64,000 nucleotides of DNA from G963676095 sp963676095. Its GTDB lineage: Bacteria > Bacteroidota > Bacteroidia > Bacteroidales > Prolixibacteraceae. Below, piece after piece: positions 44,301 to 52,936 of the stretch. Made by a program: the position numbers and the translations under genes. The notes beneath the pieces were generated by a model that saw nothing but the letters and a program-made list of their open reading frames with translations, did not search any database and was not told the DNA's origin. Numbering within the stretch: the first letter of the stretch is position 1; each line of letters starts with the position of its first letter. The DNA lies in the NCBI GenBank assembly GCA_963676095.1, contig OY781040.1:4898001-4962000 (forward strand), written 5' to 3'.

Positions 44301-44741
44301 AAGGGGTTTGATTGTTATGTAATGTTTCAGGGTGTTGATGGGGTAAAACGGTATGTTAATGGTTGGGGAACCATTCCTTTTGTACAGGGAGCGCCTCCTA
44401 CAACGAATTGGCTTAATCGCTGGACAGAAACAAATCATTAAACAACCTTGCCTCGCCTTTACTGGGGACAGGGAGCACCTGAGCGGCTTACCCGCGCATC
44501 GTCTTTTTTCCTGCAGGATGCTTCTTACCTGCGTTTGAAGAATTTAACTTTGGGTTACACACTGCCTAATTCTATTATCCGTCAATTAGGAATTAAACAA
44601 ATCCGCGTTTATTTCTCTGGCGATAATCTGCTGACATTTACTCATTATCCTGGTTTGGATCCTGAAAGAACGGGTAGTGGAACTTTTGTACAATATCCTC
44701 AAAATAAAATTTATTCTTTTGGATGTAATATCAAATTTTAA
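41355..44741 (+). pseudogene. SusC/RagA TonB-dependent outer-membrane transporter with STN domain, interrupted by in-frame TAA at 44439-44441
   Basis: The frame from 41355 encodes 1028 aa and stops at TAA (44439-44441). The same frame continues with 99 further sense codons to a TAA at 44739-44741. These encode the normal SusC C-terminus (PRLYWGQG, SYLRLKNLTLGYTLP, then YFSGDNLLTFTHYPGLDPE, ending IKF). So this is a nonsense codon and not a frameshift. Domains are a signal peptide, STN (about 50-120), carboxypeptidase-regulatory-like (137-215), plug (about 225-345) and barrel. Without its last strands and terminal Phe the barrel is unlikely to assemble. A sequencing error or readthrough is possible. 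A one-base gap leads to susD. Confidence 0.88.
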
Positions 44742-44742
44742 T

Positions 44743-46269
44743 ATGAAGAATATGAAACGCTGTATATATTTATTATCCGTTATTTTTATATCTATTTTGA
44801 GTTCATGTTCCGATTTTCTGGATATGAATCCTCTTGATCAGGTTTCCGATGCAACCTTCTGGAAATCCAAAGATGATTTTGATAATGCACTCACTGCTGT
44901 ATACGGTTCAATGCAGGCATCCGAATTTGCTGTTGAATTGCCTTTAAGGGATTGCATGACTGATAATGGTTTCGCTCAATTTAATTCCGGAAGCGACAAT
45001 AACATCGTGCAAGGTAATCTAAGCCCTTCAACAGGGGGATACCAAAGTGCAATATACAATGACAGTTATACAGGAATAGCACGAATTAATAATTTTTTAC
45101 AACAACTGTCAGAATATACCGGAACTGATATTTCAGATAATGACAAAGCCGGTTACGAAGGTGAGGTCAGATTCATCAGAGCCTTTTATTATTTCCAATT
45201 ATATTCAACTTATGGAGATGTTCCATTAGTCCTTGAGCCGTTAACGCTGGACAATCAAATACAACCGAAGGTCTCTGCCCAGCAGATCCTGGATCAGATA
45301 TTGAGTGACCTGGACTTTGCAATTATCAATCTGCCAGATACACCATATACAGATAATGGAGGACATGCTGTTTCTACATCTGCTGAGGCCCTGAAAGCTC
45401 GCGTATTGATTTTTGCCGCCTATGATAAAACGGGAACTCCTGATCTGGATCTATTGAAACAAGTGAGGGACTTGACCCTTCATGTAGAGTCTGAGTATTC
45501 CCTGTGTCCGGATTTTTCAGATTTGTTCCGCGTGGCAGGCCAACAGGATAATCCTGAAATTATTTTCTCGATTAATTTTTTAGCTCCGAATAATACGACT
45601 GCCTGGGATATGTACTATGGCGACTGGGTTGCCGCGGATCCACTTCAAAATATGGTCAATGATTTTGAATGTACTGATGGAAAGACGATTGCTGAATCTC
45701 CGTTGTACGATCCGTCAAATCCTTTTGAAAATCGCGATCCCCGGTTGGCGAAGACCATCTATAATGATCATCCTGATTTTGGTGATGGTAAAGTTTGGTA
45801 CCCGTCCAATGCGAAACCAACAGGCTATGGCGTAATGAAGTATCTGGATCCGGCTAATCTTCCATTTGGATTTTCCACGCTGAGTGCTCAAAATGCTGTG
45901 GTTTTACGTCTGGGCGAAATTCTATTGATGTACGCAGAAGCTGAAAATGAAATCGCTGGTCCGGATGCTTCCGTATATACCGCGATGAAAACATTACGGG
46001 AACGTGCTGGAATGCCTCCTTGCCCGGATGGTCTCTCCAAATCGGAAATGAGGGAAACGATCCGTCATGAGCGTCGTGTTGAACTGGCTTTTGAAGGTTT
46101 AAGATGGTATGATCTGAAACGGTGGAGAATTGCCGGTCAGGTGTTGAATCTGGTGACGGATGGCGTGGTGCCTTATCACTTTGAAGATAAATTCTATGAC
46201 TGGCCTTTGCCTCAGACAGAAATCGATAAGAGCCAGGGGGTTCTGATACAAAACCCGGATTACGAATAA
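44743..46269 (+). CDS. SusD/RagB-family outer-membrane glycan-binding lipoprotein
   Basis: I set the start at 44743 (MKNMKRCIYLL, 508 aa), 1 bp after the last susC stop. The N-terminus is a lipoprotein signal with SILSSCSDF (Cys near residue 22). SusD features are FLDMNPLDQVSDATFWKSKDD, RFIRAFYYFQLYSTYGDVPL (TPR-like helices) and a C-terminus WPLPQTEID...IQNPDYE. It captures oligosaccharide at the cell surface. The partner SusC is interrupted. Confidence 0.95.
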   Translation: MKNMKRCIYLLSVIFISILSSCSDFLDMNPLDQVSDATFWKSKDDFDNALTAVYGSMQASEFAVELPLRDCMTDNGFAQFNSGSDNNIVQGNLSPSTGGYQSAIYNDSYTGIARINNFLQQLSEYTGTDISDNDKAGYEGEVRFIRAFYYFQLYSTYGDVPLVLEPLTLDNQIQPKVSAQQILDQILSDLDFAIINLPDTPYTDNGGHAVSTSAEALKARVLIFAAYDKTGTPDLDLLKQVRDLTLHVESEYSLCPDFSDLFRVAGQQDNPEIIFSINFLAPNNTTAWDMYYGDWVAADPLQNMVNDFECTDGKTIAESPLYDPSNPFENRDPRLAKTIYNDHPDFGDGKVWYPSNAKPTGYGVMKYLDPANLPFGFSTLSAQNAVVLRLGEILLMYAEAENEIAGPDASVYTAMKTLRERAGMPPCPDGLSKSEMRETIRHERRVELAFEGLRWYDLKRWRIAGQVLNLVTDGVVPYHFEDKFYDWPLPQTEIDKSQGVLIQNPDYE

Positions 46270-46322
46270 CAGATTATTTATCTTCTGGGTTAAATAACTC
46301 CGGAACATAGAAAAGAACCGTC

Positions 46323-48680
46323 ATGATGAAAAAATTATTTACCGTATTCGTTTTTCTGATGAGTATGGTACCTCTGGTTAAAGGGGAAAAAATGCCGTTA
46401 AAGTTATGGTTTCCGGGACCTGCGGGACGTTGGGAGGAGACCTTGCCGTTGGGCAACGGACGTTTGGGAATGATGCCTGATGGTGGGATCAACCAGGAGA
46501 CAATCGTTCTGAACGATATCACGATGTGGTCAGGCTCGCCACAGGATGCGAATAATTATGAGGGGTATAAATCCCTTCCGGTGATCCGTAAGCTGTTATT
46601 CTCAGGGAAGAATGATCAGGCCAAATCATTGTCAGAGAATACATTCACGTGTGTGGGGCCTGGTTCAGGAGGTCCTGCCTTTGGGTGTTATCAGATACTG
46701 GGAACCCTTCATCTGACCTGTACCTATGGCGGGGAATTGGTCCCGGAAGGGACGGTAAGTGATTACTGTCGGGAATTGAACCTGAATACAGCCTTGGCTG
46801 AGTGTCACTTTACCTACAAGGGCGTTCATTACGGACGGGAATACTTCACCCGCTTCGGGAACGATGTGGATGTGATCCGGCTATGGTCGGATAAAAAAGG
46901 AATGCTGAACTGTCGGATCGGGATTGACCGTCCGGAACGTTTCCTGGTGACGAGTGAGGGGAGAACATTGGAAATGAGCGGCGAATTGGAAAGCGGGAGC
47001 GATCAGCCGGGGATGAAATACCTGGCATTGGTGAATGCGGTCAGCCATGACGGAATTGTCACAATGGAAAACAATATGCTTCGGGTGAGCAAAGCCACAG
47101 AAGTGACCATTTATATTTCAGCCGGTACTGATTTTAAGGATCCAGGTTACCGGACCAGGGTTAAAAATCAGATGAAGTCAGCCTTGGCCACGCCCTATCC
47201 TAAAGAGAAAAAAGATCATGTCTTAAATTATCAACAGCTGTTCAGCCGGGTAAGCCTGGATTTGGGCGAAGGAAAAAACAGCAGTCTTCCGACGAATGAA
47301 CGTTTGGATCGGTTCATGGACTCACCGGAGGAGGACCCGGGACTGGCGACTTTGTTTTTCCAGTACGGGCGCTATCTGAGTATTTGCAGTACGCGCGTTG
47401 GGATTCTGCCTCCGAATTTACAGGGACTATGGGCCAACCAAGTGCATACGCCGTGGAACGGGGACTATCATTTGGATGTAAATGTCCAGATGAACCATTT
47501 CCCGGTAGAAGTGTGTAACCTTCCAGAGCTGAGCTTGCCGTTGACGGAACTGGTGAAGGGAATGGTGAGTCATGGGGAGAAAAGTGCCAAAGCGTATTTT
47601 AATTCGGACGGCTGGGTTGCCCATACGATCACGAATGTGTGGGGGTATACGGAACCAGGCGAATCGGCCTCATGGGGGATCATGCTGTGCGGATCAGGCT
47701 GGGTGTGCCAGAACCTTTGGGAACATTATGCTTTTACCCGTGATACAAGTTATCTAAAAGAAATCTACCCGGTACTGGCGGAGGCAGCCCGTTTTTACAG
47801 CCATACGCTGGTTCGGGATCCGGAAACAGGATGGCTGGTCGACGGTCCGTCGTCGTCACCGGAGAATGCGTTTGCCCTTCCTGACGGGAGCCACGCGAAT
47901 ATCTGCATGGGCCCGACGATGGACATCCAGATCATGCGGGATTTGTTCGGTCATGTGATCAGCGCTTCCAAAATTCTGGGAAAAGACAAGGCATTCCGGG
48001 ATACTCTGGCAGAGCAGCTACAGGAACTTCCGCCGGCAGGCCGGGTGTCGAAGCGGACCGGCGGACTGATGGAATGGCTTCGGGATTATCCGGAGACAGA
48101 CCCGCACCACCGGCATATATCTCATTTATACGGTCTGTATCCGGCTTCGCTGATCACCCCGGACAAGACTCCGGCGCTGGCTGCAGCATGCGCCAGGACC
48201 TTGGAAGAACGGGGCGATGACGGACCAAGCTGGTCAATCGCCTATAAGTTGTTGTACTGGGCCCGGCTGCATGAGGGGAACAATGCATACCGGCTGTTCC
48301 GTACCCTGATGCACCCAAGGTTGAAGACGGACATCAACTACGGTGCGGGTGGCGGAGTATATCCCAACCTTTTTTCTGCAGGCCCCCCCTTCCAGATCGA
48401 CGGGAACTTCGGAGGAACAGCAGGCATTGCTGAGATGCTTTTGCAGAGCCATGAGGGATATATCGATCTGTTGCCAGCCCTTCCTGATGTATGGAAATCC
48501 TACGGGAGAGTGAGCGGATTGAAAGCGAGGGGAAATTACACGGTAGATATCGAATGGAAAGATGGAAAGGTAACACATTACCGGGTCTGTTCACCGGAAT
48601 CCCGGATAGTGAAAGTAAAAGTGAACGGAAAAATGCGGGAGATCAAAAGTAAAAAACAAGGTCGTCAGGACAGTATCTGA
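46323..48680 (+). CDS. GH95 alpha-L-fucosidase (or alpha-L-galactosidase)
   Basis: The 785-aa protein has a signal peptide (about 1-21). The GH95 N-terminal beta-domain is at about 25-280, and the (alpha/alpha)6 barrel follows. Family motifs are LPLGNGRLGMM (41-51), PPNLQGLWANQ (363-373), HLDVNVQMNHFP (383-394), the HRHISHLYGLYP motif (597-608) and QIDGNFGGTAGIAEMLLQS near the C-terminus. GH95 enzymes mostly invert alpha-1,2-linked L-fucose on galactose; some act on L-galactose. It directly follows susD by 53 bp. Confidence 0.93.
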   Translation: MMKKLFTVFVFLMSMVPLVKGEKMPLKLWFPGPAGRWEETLPLGNGRLGMMPDGGINQETIVLNDITMWSGSPQDANNYEGYKSLPVIRKLLFSGKNDQAKSLSENTFTCVGPGSGGPAFGCYQILGTLHLTCTYGGELVPEGTVSDYCRELNLNTALAECHFTYKGVHYGREYFTRFGNDVDVIRLWSDKKGMLNCRIGIDRPERFLVTSEGRTLEMSGELESGSDQPGMKYLALVNAVSHDGIVTMENNMLRVSKATEVTIYISAGTDFKDPGYRTRVKNQMKSALATPYPKEKKDHVLNYQQLFSRVSLDLGEGKNSSLPTNERLDRFMDSPEEDPGLATLFFQYGRYLSICSTRVGILPPNLQGLWANQVHTPWNGDYHLDVNVQMNHFPVEVCNLPELSLPLTELVKGMVSHGEKSAKAYFNSDGWVAHTITNVWGYTEPGESASWGIMLCGSGWVCQNLWEHYAFTRDTSYLKEIYPVLAEAARFYSHTLVRDPETGWLVDGPSSSPENAFALPDGSHANICMGPTMDIQIMRDLFGHVISASKILGKDKAFRDTLAEQLQELPPAGRVSKRTGGLMEWLRDYPETDPHHRHISHLYGLYPASLITPDKTPALAAACARTLEERGDDGPSWSIAYKLLYWARLHEGNNAYRLFRTLMHPRLKTDINYGAGGGVYPNLFSAGPPFQIDGNFGGTAGIAEMLLQSHEGYIDLLPALPDVWKSYGRVSGLKARGNYTVDIEWKDGKVTHYRVCSPESRIVKVKVNGKMREIKSKKQGRQDSI

Positions 48681-48713
48681 TAGTTTGATCGGATAAGGAT
48701 TAATAAATTGAAA

Positions 48714-50651
48714 ATGAAACAGATAAAAAGGAGAATCCTGATCGTATCATTTGTGCTGCTTTCAGGAATAGGAACGAGTTATGCCGGAGTCAGACTGGCT
48801 TCAGTATTTGGTAGTAATATGGTCCTTCAGAGGGACGAACCATTGATGATATGGGGGCAGGCGGACAAAGAAGAACAGATCAGGATCTCCTTTAACGGAC
48901 AGCAGGCAGAAATCAGGGCTGATGATCAGGGAAACTGGTTTGTCAGGCTAAAACCGATGCATTATGGAGGACCTTATACAATGGAAATCAGAGGAGATAG
49001 CACGAGACTCCATCTAGAAAACATTCTGATCGGTGATGTTTGGTTGTGCAGCGGACAGTCAAATATGGAAATGCCTCTTGAAGGCTGGAGCGGAAATCCG
49101 ATAAAAAATTCAGCAGAGGAAATAAAAGTGGCTGATTATTCTGATATCCGGCTATTCACAGTAGAAGATGAAACAGCCTATCATGGAAAAGAGGATCTTA
49201 AAGGAGGAACCTGGCAGGTATGTACGCCAAAAAATGCAGCATCGTTTTCGGCTGTTTCTTACTTCTTTGGCCGGGATCTTCACCGGGACCTGAACGTGCC
49301 GGTAGGGCTGATTAATTCTTCCTGGGGAGGGACTATCATCCAAACCTGGATCAGCTGGGACAAATTGAAAACTGTGGGAGATTACCGGCAGATGGATCCA
49401 GATTCCTTTCCTGAGATCGCTGCCGGTTGGGTCAAAAACAAGACGAAATATGAACAGGCAATGAATCATGATCCGGGACTGAAGGAACAATGGTATCAAC
49501 CCGGTAACCGTCCCGGAGTATGGAAAGAAATGGATCTGCCGCGCAGTTTTGGTCAGTCTGATCTGGGTGAAACCGAAGGGATCGTCTGGTTCAAAAAAGA
49601 GGTAACCTTAAGTGAAAACCAGGCCGGTAGAGAAGGACATTTAAACCTTGGGGTAGTCGACGATTATGATGTGACTTATGTGAACGGACAACAGGTTGGT
49701 TCTATTGATGACTGGTATACACCGCGTCACTATGTTTTGGAAAAAGGACTGCTACATGCGGGAAAAAATGAAATAATCGTAAAAGTAAGAAATCAGAGTG
49801 GGGTCGGTGGTTTTTCCGGAATGCCAGAATCCATGTACCTTCAAATAGGAAAAGATACTGTTTCTTTATCCGGGAAGTGGGTATACCGGCCGTCAGTGAC
49901 CAAAAAGATGTACGGTGTGAAAGATCCGGGACCGAATGCATTTCCATCTCAGCTATACAACGCCATGATCGCTCCGCTGGTTGGTTCCCGGATCAAAGGA
50001 GTAATATGGTATCAGGGCGAATCGAATACCTCAGAGGCTGCAAAATACCGGACGCTTTTCCCGATGCTGATAAACGATTGGAGAGAGAAGTGGGGCTACC
50101 GGTTCCCTTTTTTGTGGGTCCAGCTGGCCAATTTCATGGCGCAGGCAGAAAAGCCGGGGCCAAGTGACTGGGCTATGCTCCGGGAAGCCCAGCACAGGGC
50201 ACTGAAGTTGCCGGATACGGGCGAAGCGGTAGCCATAGACCTGGGTGAGGCAAAAACCATCCATCCTGCCAATAAACAGGACGTGGGCGCCCGACTAGAG
50301 AGGATCGCCTTGAAGGTGGCATACGGCAGGCATATTGAAGCTTCCGGTCCGGAATTGAAACAGATGAATATAAAAAACGGAAAGGCTGTGCTTACGTTCA
50401 GCCATGCCAAAGGCGGCCTGGTTGCCCAAAATAGCAAAGACGGTAAATCCGTTTATGGATTTGCGATTGCCGGGGCTGATCATCATTTCTTTTGGGCCAA
50501 CGCGACTATCCACGGCGATCGAGTCATTGTATCGAGCAGTAAAGTGGAAAAACCTGTGGCCATACGCTATGGATGGGCGGATAATCCACCTGTGAATTTG
50601 TATAACAAGTCCGGGCTTCCCGCGTCACCTTTTCGTACCGATCAATGGTGA
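48714..50651 (+). CDS. Sialate O-acetylesterase-family (SGNH) carbohydrate deacetylase
   Basis: The true start is ATG at 48714 (MKQIKRRIL, 645 aa); the TTG two codons upstream is unlikely. A signal peptide ends near SYAG. The SASA/SGNH catalytic motifs are WLCSGQSNMEMP (Ser in GQSN) and IWYQGESN. An inserted beta-sandwich domain (about 270-360, WFKKEVTL and NLGVVDDYDVTYVNG) is typical of this family. It removes acetyl groups from sugars, often sialic acid or plant-glycan residues. It lies between GH95 and GH36 genes, so it probably uncovers acetylated side chains. Confidence 0.9.
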   Translation: MKQIKRRILIVSFVLLSGIGTSYAGVRLASVFGSNMVLQRDEPLMIWGQADKEEQIRISFNGQQAEIRADDQGNWFVRLKPMHYGGPYTMEIRGDSTRLHLENILIGDVWLCSGQSNMEMPLEGWSGNPIKNSAEEIKVADYSDIRLFTVEDETAYHGKEDLKGGTWQVCTPKNAASFSAVSYFFGRDLHRDLNVPVGLINSSWGGTIIQTWISWDKLKTVGDYRQMDPDSFPEIAAGWVKNKTKYEQAMNHDPGLKEQWYQPGNRPGVWKEMDLPRSFGQSDLGETEGIVWFKKEVTLSENQAGREGHLNLGVVDDYDVTYVNGQQVGSIDDWYTPRHYVLEKGLLHAGKNEIIVKVRNQSGVGGFSGMPESMYLQIGKDTVSLSGKWVYRPSVTKKMYGVKDPGPNAFPSQLYNAMIAPLVGSRIKGVIWYQGESNTSEAAKYRTLFPMLINDWREKWGYRFPFLWVQLANFMAQAEKPGPSDWAMLREAQHRALKLPDTGEAVAIDLGEAKTIHPANKQDVGARLERIALKVAYGRHIEASGPELKQMNIKNGKAVLTFSHAKGGLVAQNSKDGKSVYGFAIAGADHHFFWANATIHGDRVIVSSSKVEKPVAIRYGWADNPPVNLYNKSGLPASPFRTDQW

Positions 50652-50697
50652 TCTCATAAAAGCAATGACTGTTAACCCATCCAGTAAAATAAACACT

Positions 50698-52917
50698 ATG
50701 AATCCAAAAGTCAGAAAATCAGAACGATTGATTGGGGTATTATTGGGATTGATTATCCCCGGAATACTTATGTCTGTTCAGGGACAATCAGTTGTAATGC
50801 TTCCTGTAATTACCCGGGACAACGCATTGGTTCTTGAAGTTAGTAAAAATAAGGATGTTGAAATGATTTATTACGGGCCAAAGCTTCCGTCTTCCGGTGA
50901 ATACGGGAACATTTCCGAAGCATACAGTCAGGCTACTGATTACACCGGTTTATATAATTCGGCCTATACCCCATCGGGTACCCGGAACCTGCTGGAACCC
51001 GCCATCACCGTAACGCATGCTGACGGAAATAATTCACTTGCCCTGAAGTATGTCGGTTCAAAAACGACACGGTTAAGTGATGATGTTTCCCTGCTGAGCA
51101 TCCGGCTTCATGATCCGGTCTATGATTTTGAAGTAATGCTTCATTATAAATCATATTATCAGGAGAATGTGATTGAGCAGTGGAGTGTCATCGAGCATCA
51201 TGAAAAGGGGAATGTTGTGCTGCATAAGTTTGCTTCGGCCAATGTTTATCTGAGTAATCAGGGAGGCTACTGGTTACGGCAGTACTACGGGGACTGGGCC
51301 AAAGAAATGCAGCCAGAAGTGTCGAAATTAACCCACGGGATCAAGACCCTGGACAGTAAACTGGGGACACGTGCTGATCTTTTTCAGCCTCCTTCATTTA
51401 TGATTTCCCTGGGAGAACGGCCCTCTACGGAAGACCAGGGAGAAGTGATGCTGGGATCGATTGAGTGGAGTGGAAATTTCCGCTTTGATCTGGAAGTTGA
51501 TCCCAGAGACAATTTGCGTATAATAGCAGGCATGAACAATTACGCGTCGGCATACAGTCTGAAGCCGGGAGAGGTTTTTTGTACTCCGCCATTCATTTCT
51601 GTCTTCTCCGATAAGGGCAAGGGGGAAGCAAGCCGTAATTTGCAGGCATGGGCACGTAAGTTCAAATTGGTGGACGGAGAGGGGTCACGACTCACCCTTC
51701 TGAATAACTGGGAATCGACCTACTTTGATTTCAATGAAGCCAAACTGGACACCCTGCTCAGAGATGCCCGAAAGCTTGGGGTCGATTTATTCCTGCTGGA
51801 TGACGGCTGGTTTGGGAATAAATATCCGCGGAACGATGATCATGCGGGATTGGGCGACTGGCAGGCCAACCGGAAGAAGCTGCCTGACGGCATCGCATCG
51901 CTGGTCAAAGAAGCAGGGGAGGGCAGTGTGAAGTTCGGGATCTGGATGGAGCCTGAAATGGTCAACCCCCGGAGCGTATTGTACCATCAGCATCCCGGCT
52001 GGGTCATCAAACAACCCCAAAGGCCGGAATATTATTTTCGCAATCAACTGGTACTGGATTTAAGCAATCCCAAAGTCCAGGATTTTGTCTACGGCGTTGT
52101 GGATACTGTTTTGACAAAGAATCCGGGAATTGTCTATTTGAAATGGGACTGTAATTCGGTGATCTACAATGCCTATTCGCCGTATCTGAAAAACCAGTCC
52201 CACTTATATATCGACTATGTGCGGGGACTTTACAAGGTGTTAGAACGTCTGCGTACCCGCTATCCGGATCTTCCGATGATGCTTTGCTCTGGGGGTGGCG
52301 GCCGTGTCGACTACGGGGCACTGCGATACTTTACCGAATTCTGGCCCAGTGACGATACCGATCCGCTTGAACGGATTTATATCCAGTGGGAATATTCCTA
52401 TTTCTATCCGGCCGTTGCCTCGTGTAATCATGTGACAAGCTGGGGAAAGGAACCCCTAAAATATCGTACCGATGTGGCTATGATGGGCAAGCTGGGGCTC
52501 GACATCAACGTTAGCAAGTTGAGTGACAGCGATCTTAAATTTTGTCAGAATGCCGTCAAAACCTATGCTTCAATAAAAGGAATTATCTGGCATGGAGATC
52601 AGTACAGGCTTTCCGATCCCTTTACCCATGACGTTGCTTCAATCATGTATGTGAACGGGGCAAAAACGGCTGCAGTTGTATTTAACTATCTGGTAAATAA
52701 CCGGTATGACCGGGGCGGCAAGTTTCCCGTTGTATTCAGGGGCCTCGATCCGCTTAAACATTATCGTATTTACGAGATTAACCTGTATCCCGGTCAGGAC
52801 AGTTCCCTGTATTCCGGGAAAATATTCAGCGGGGCATTTTTAATGCAGATTGGGTACAATCCCAAGGTTAATGCGGGTCGCAGCAGCGTTGTTCTTAAAG
52901 TTGAAGAAGTCAGTTAA
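50698..52917 (+). CDS. GH36 alpha-galactosidase
   Basis: I use the ATG at 50698 (MNPKVRKSERLIG, 739 aa); an in-frame ATG at 50665 adds 11 residues. The N-terminus has a signal-like hydrophobic stretch. The GH36 N-terminal supersandwich is at about 40-320. The barrel shows LLNNWESTYFDFNEAKL, LDDGWFGNK, a nucleophile Asp484 in YLKWDCN, CSGGGGRVDYGAL, and acid/base Asp552 in WPSDDTDP. It releases alpha-1,6-linked galactose. The 3' end lies 19 bp before the next gene's start. Confidence 0.94.
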   Translation: MNPKVRKSERLIGVLLGLIIPGILMSVQGQSVVMLPVITRDNALVLEVSKNKDVEMIYYGPKLPSSGEYGNISEAYSQATDYTGLYNSAYTPSGTRNLLEPAITVTHADGNNSLALKYVGSKTTRLSDDVSLLSIRLHDPVYDFEVMLHYKSYYQENVIEQWSVIEHHEKGNVVLHKFASANVYLSNQGGYWLRQYYGDWAKEMQPEVSKLTHGIKTLDSKLGTRADLFQPPSFMISLGERPSTEDQGEVMLGSIEWSGNFRFDLEVDPRDNLRIIAGMNNYASAYSLKPGEVFCTPPFISVFSDKGKGEASRNLQAWARKFKLVDGEGSRLTLLNNWESTYFDFNEAKLDTLLRDARKLGVDLFLLDDGWFGNKYPRNDDHAGLGDWQANRKKLPDGIASLVKEAGEGSVKFGIWMEPEMVNPRSVLYHQHPGWVIKQPQRPEYYFRNQLVLDLSNPKVQDFVYGVVDTVLTKNPGIVYLKWDCNSVIYNAYSPYLKNQSHLYIDYVRGLYKVLERLRTRYPDLPMMLCSGGGGRVDYGALRYFTEFWPSDDTDPLERIYIQWEYSYFYPAVASCNHVTSWGKEPLKYRTDVAMMGKLGLDINVSKLSDSDLKFCQNAVKTYASIKGIIWHGDQYRLSDPFTHDVASIMYVNGAKTAAVVFNYLVNNRYDRGGKFPVVFRGLDPLKHYRIYEINLYPGQDSSLYSGKIFSGAFLMQIGYNPKVNAGRSSVVLKVEEVS

Positions 52918-52936
52918 TGCGGAAAAAAGAATTGAT

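Noticed and set aside
44430..44450. Frameshift in susC
   Set aside because: Both parts are in the same frame (41355 and 44448 are both multiples of three), so the break is an in-frame stop codon.
44448..44741. Separate small gene with a TTG start after susC
   Set aside because: It is the same frame as susC and encodes the conserved SusC C-terminus, so it is the tail of the interrupted gene.
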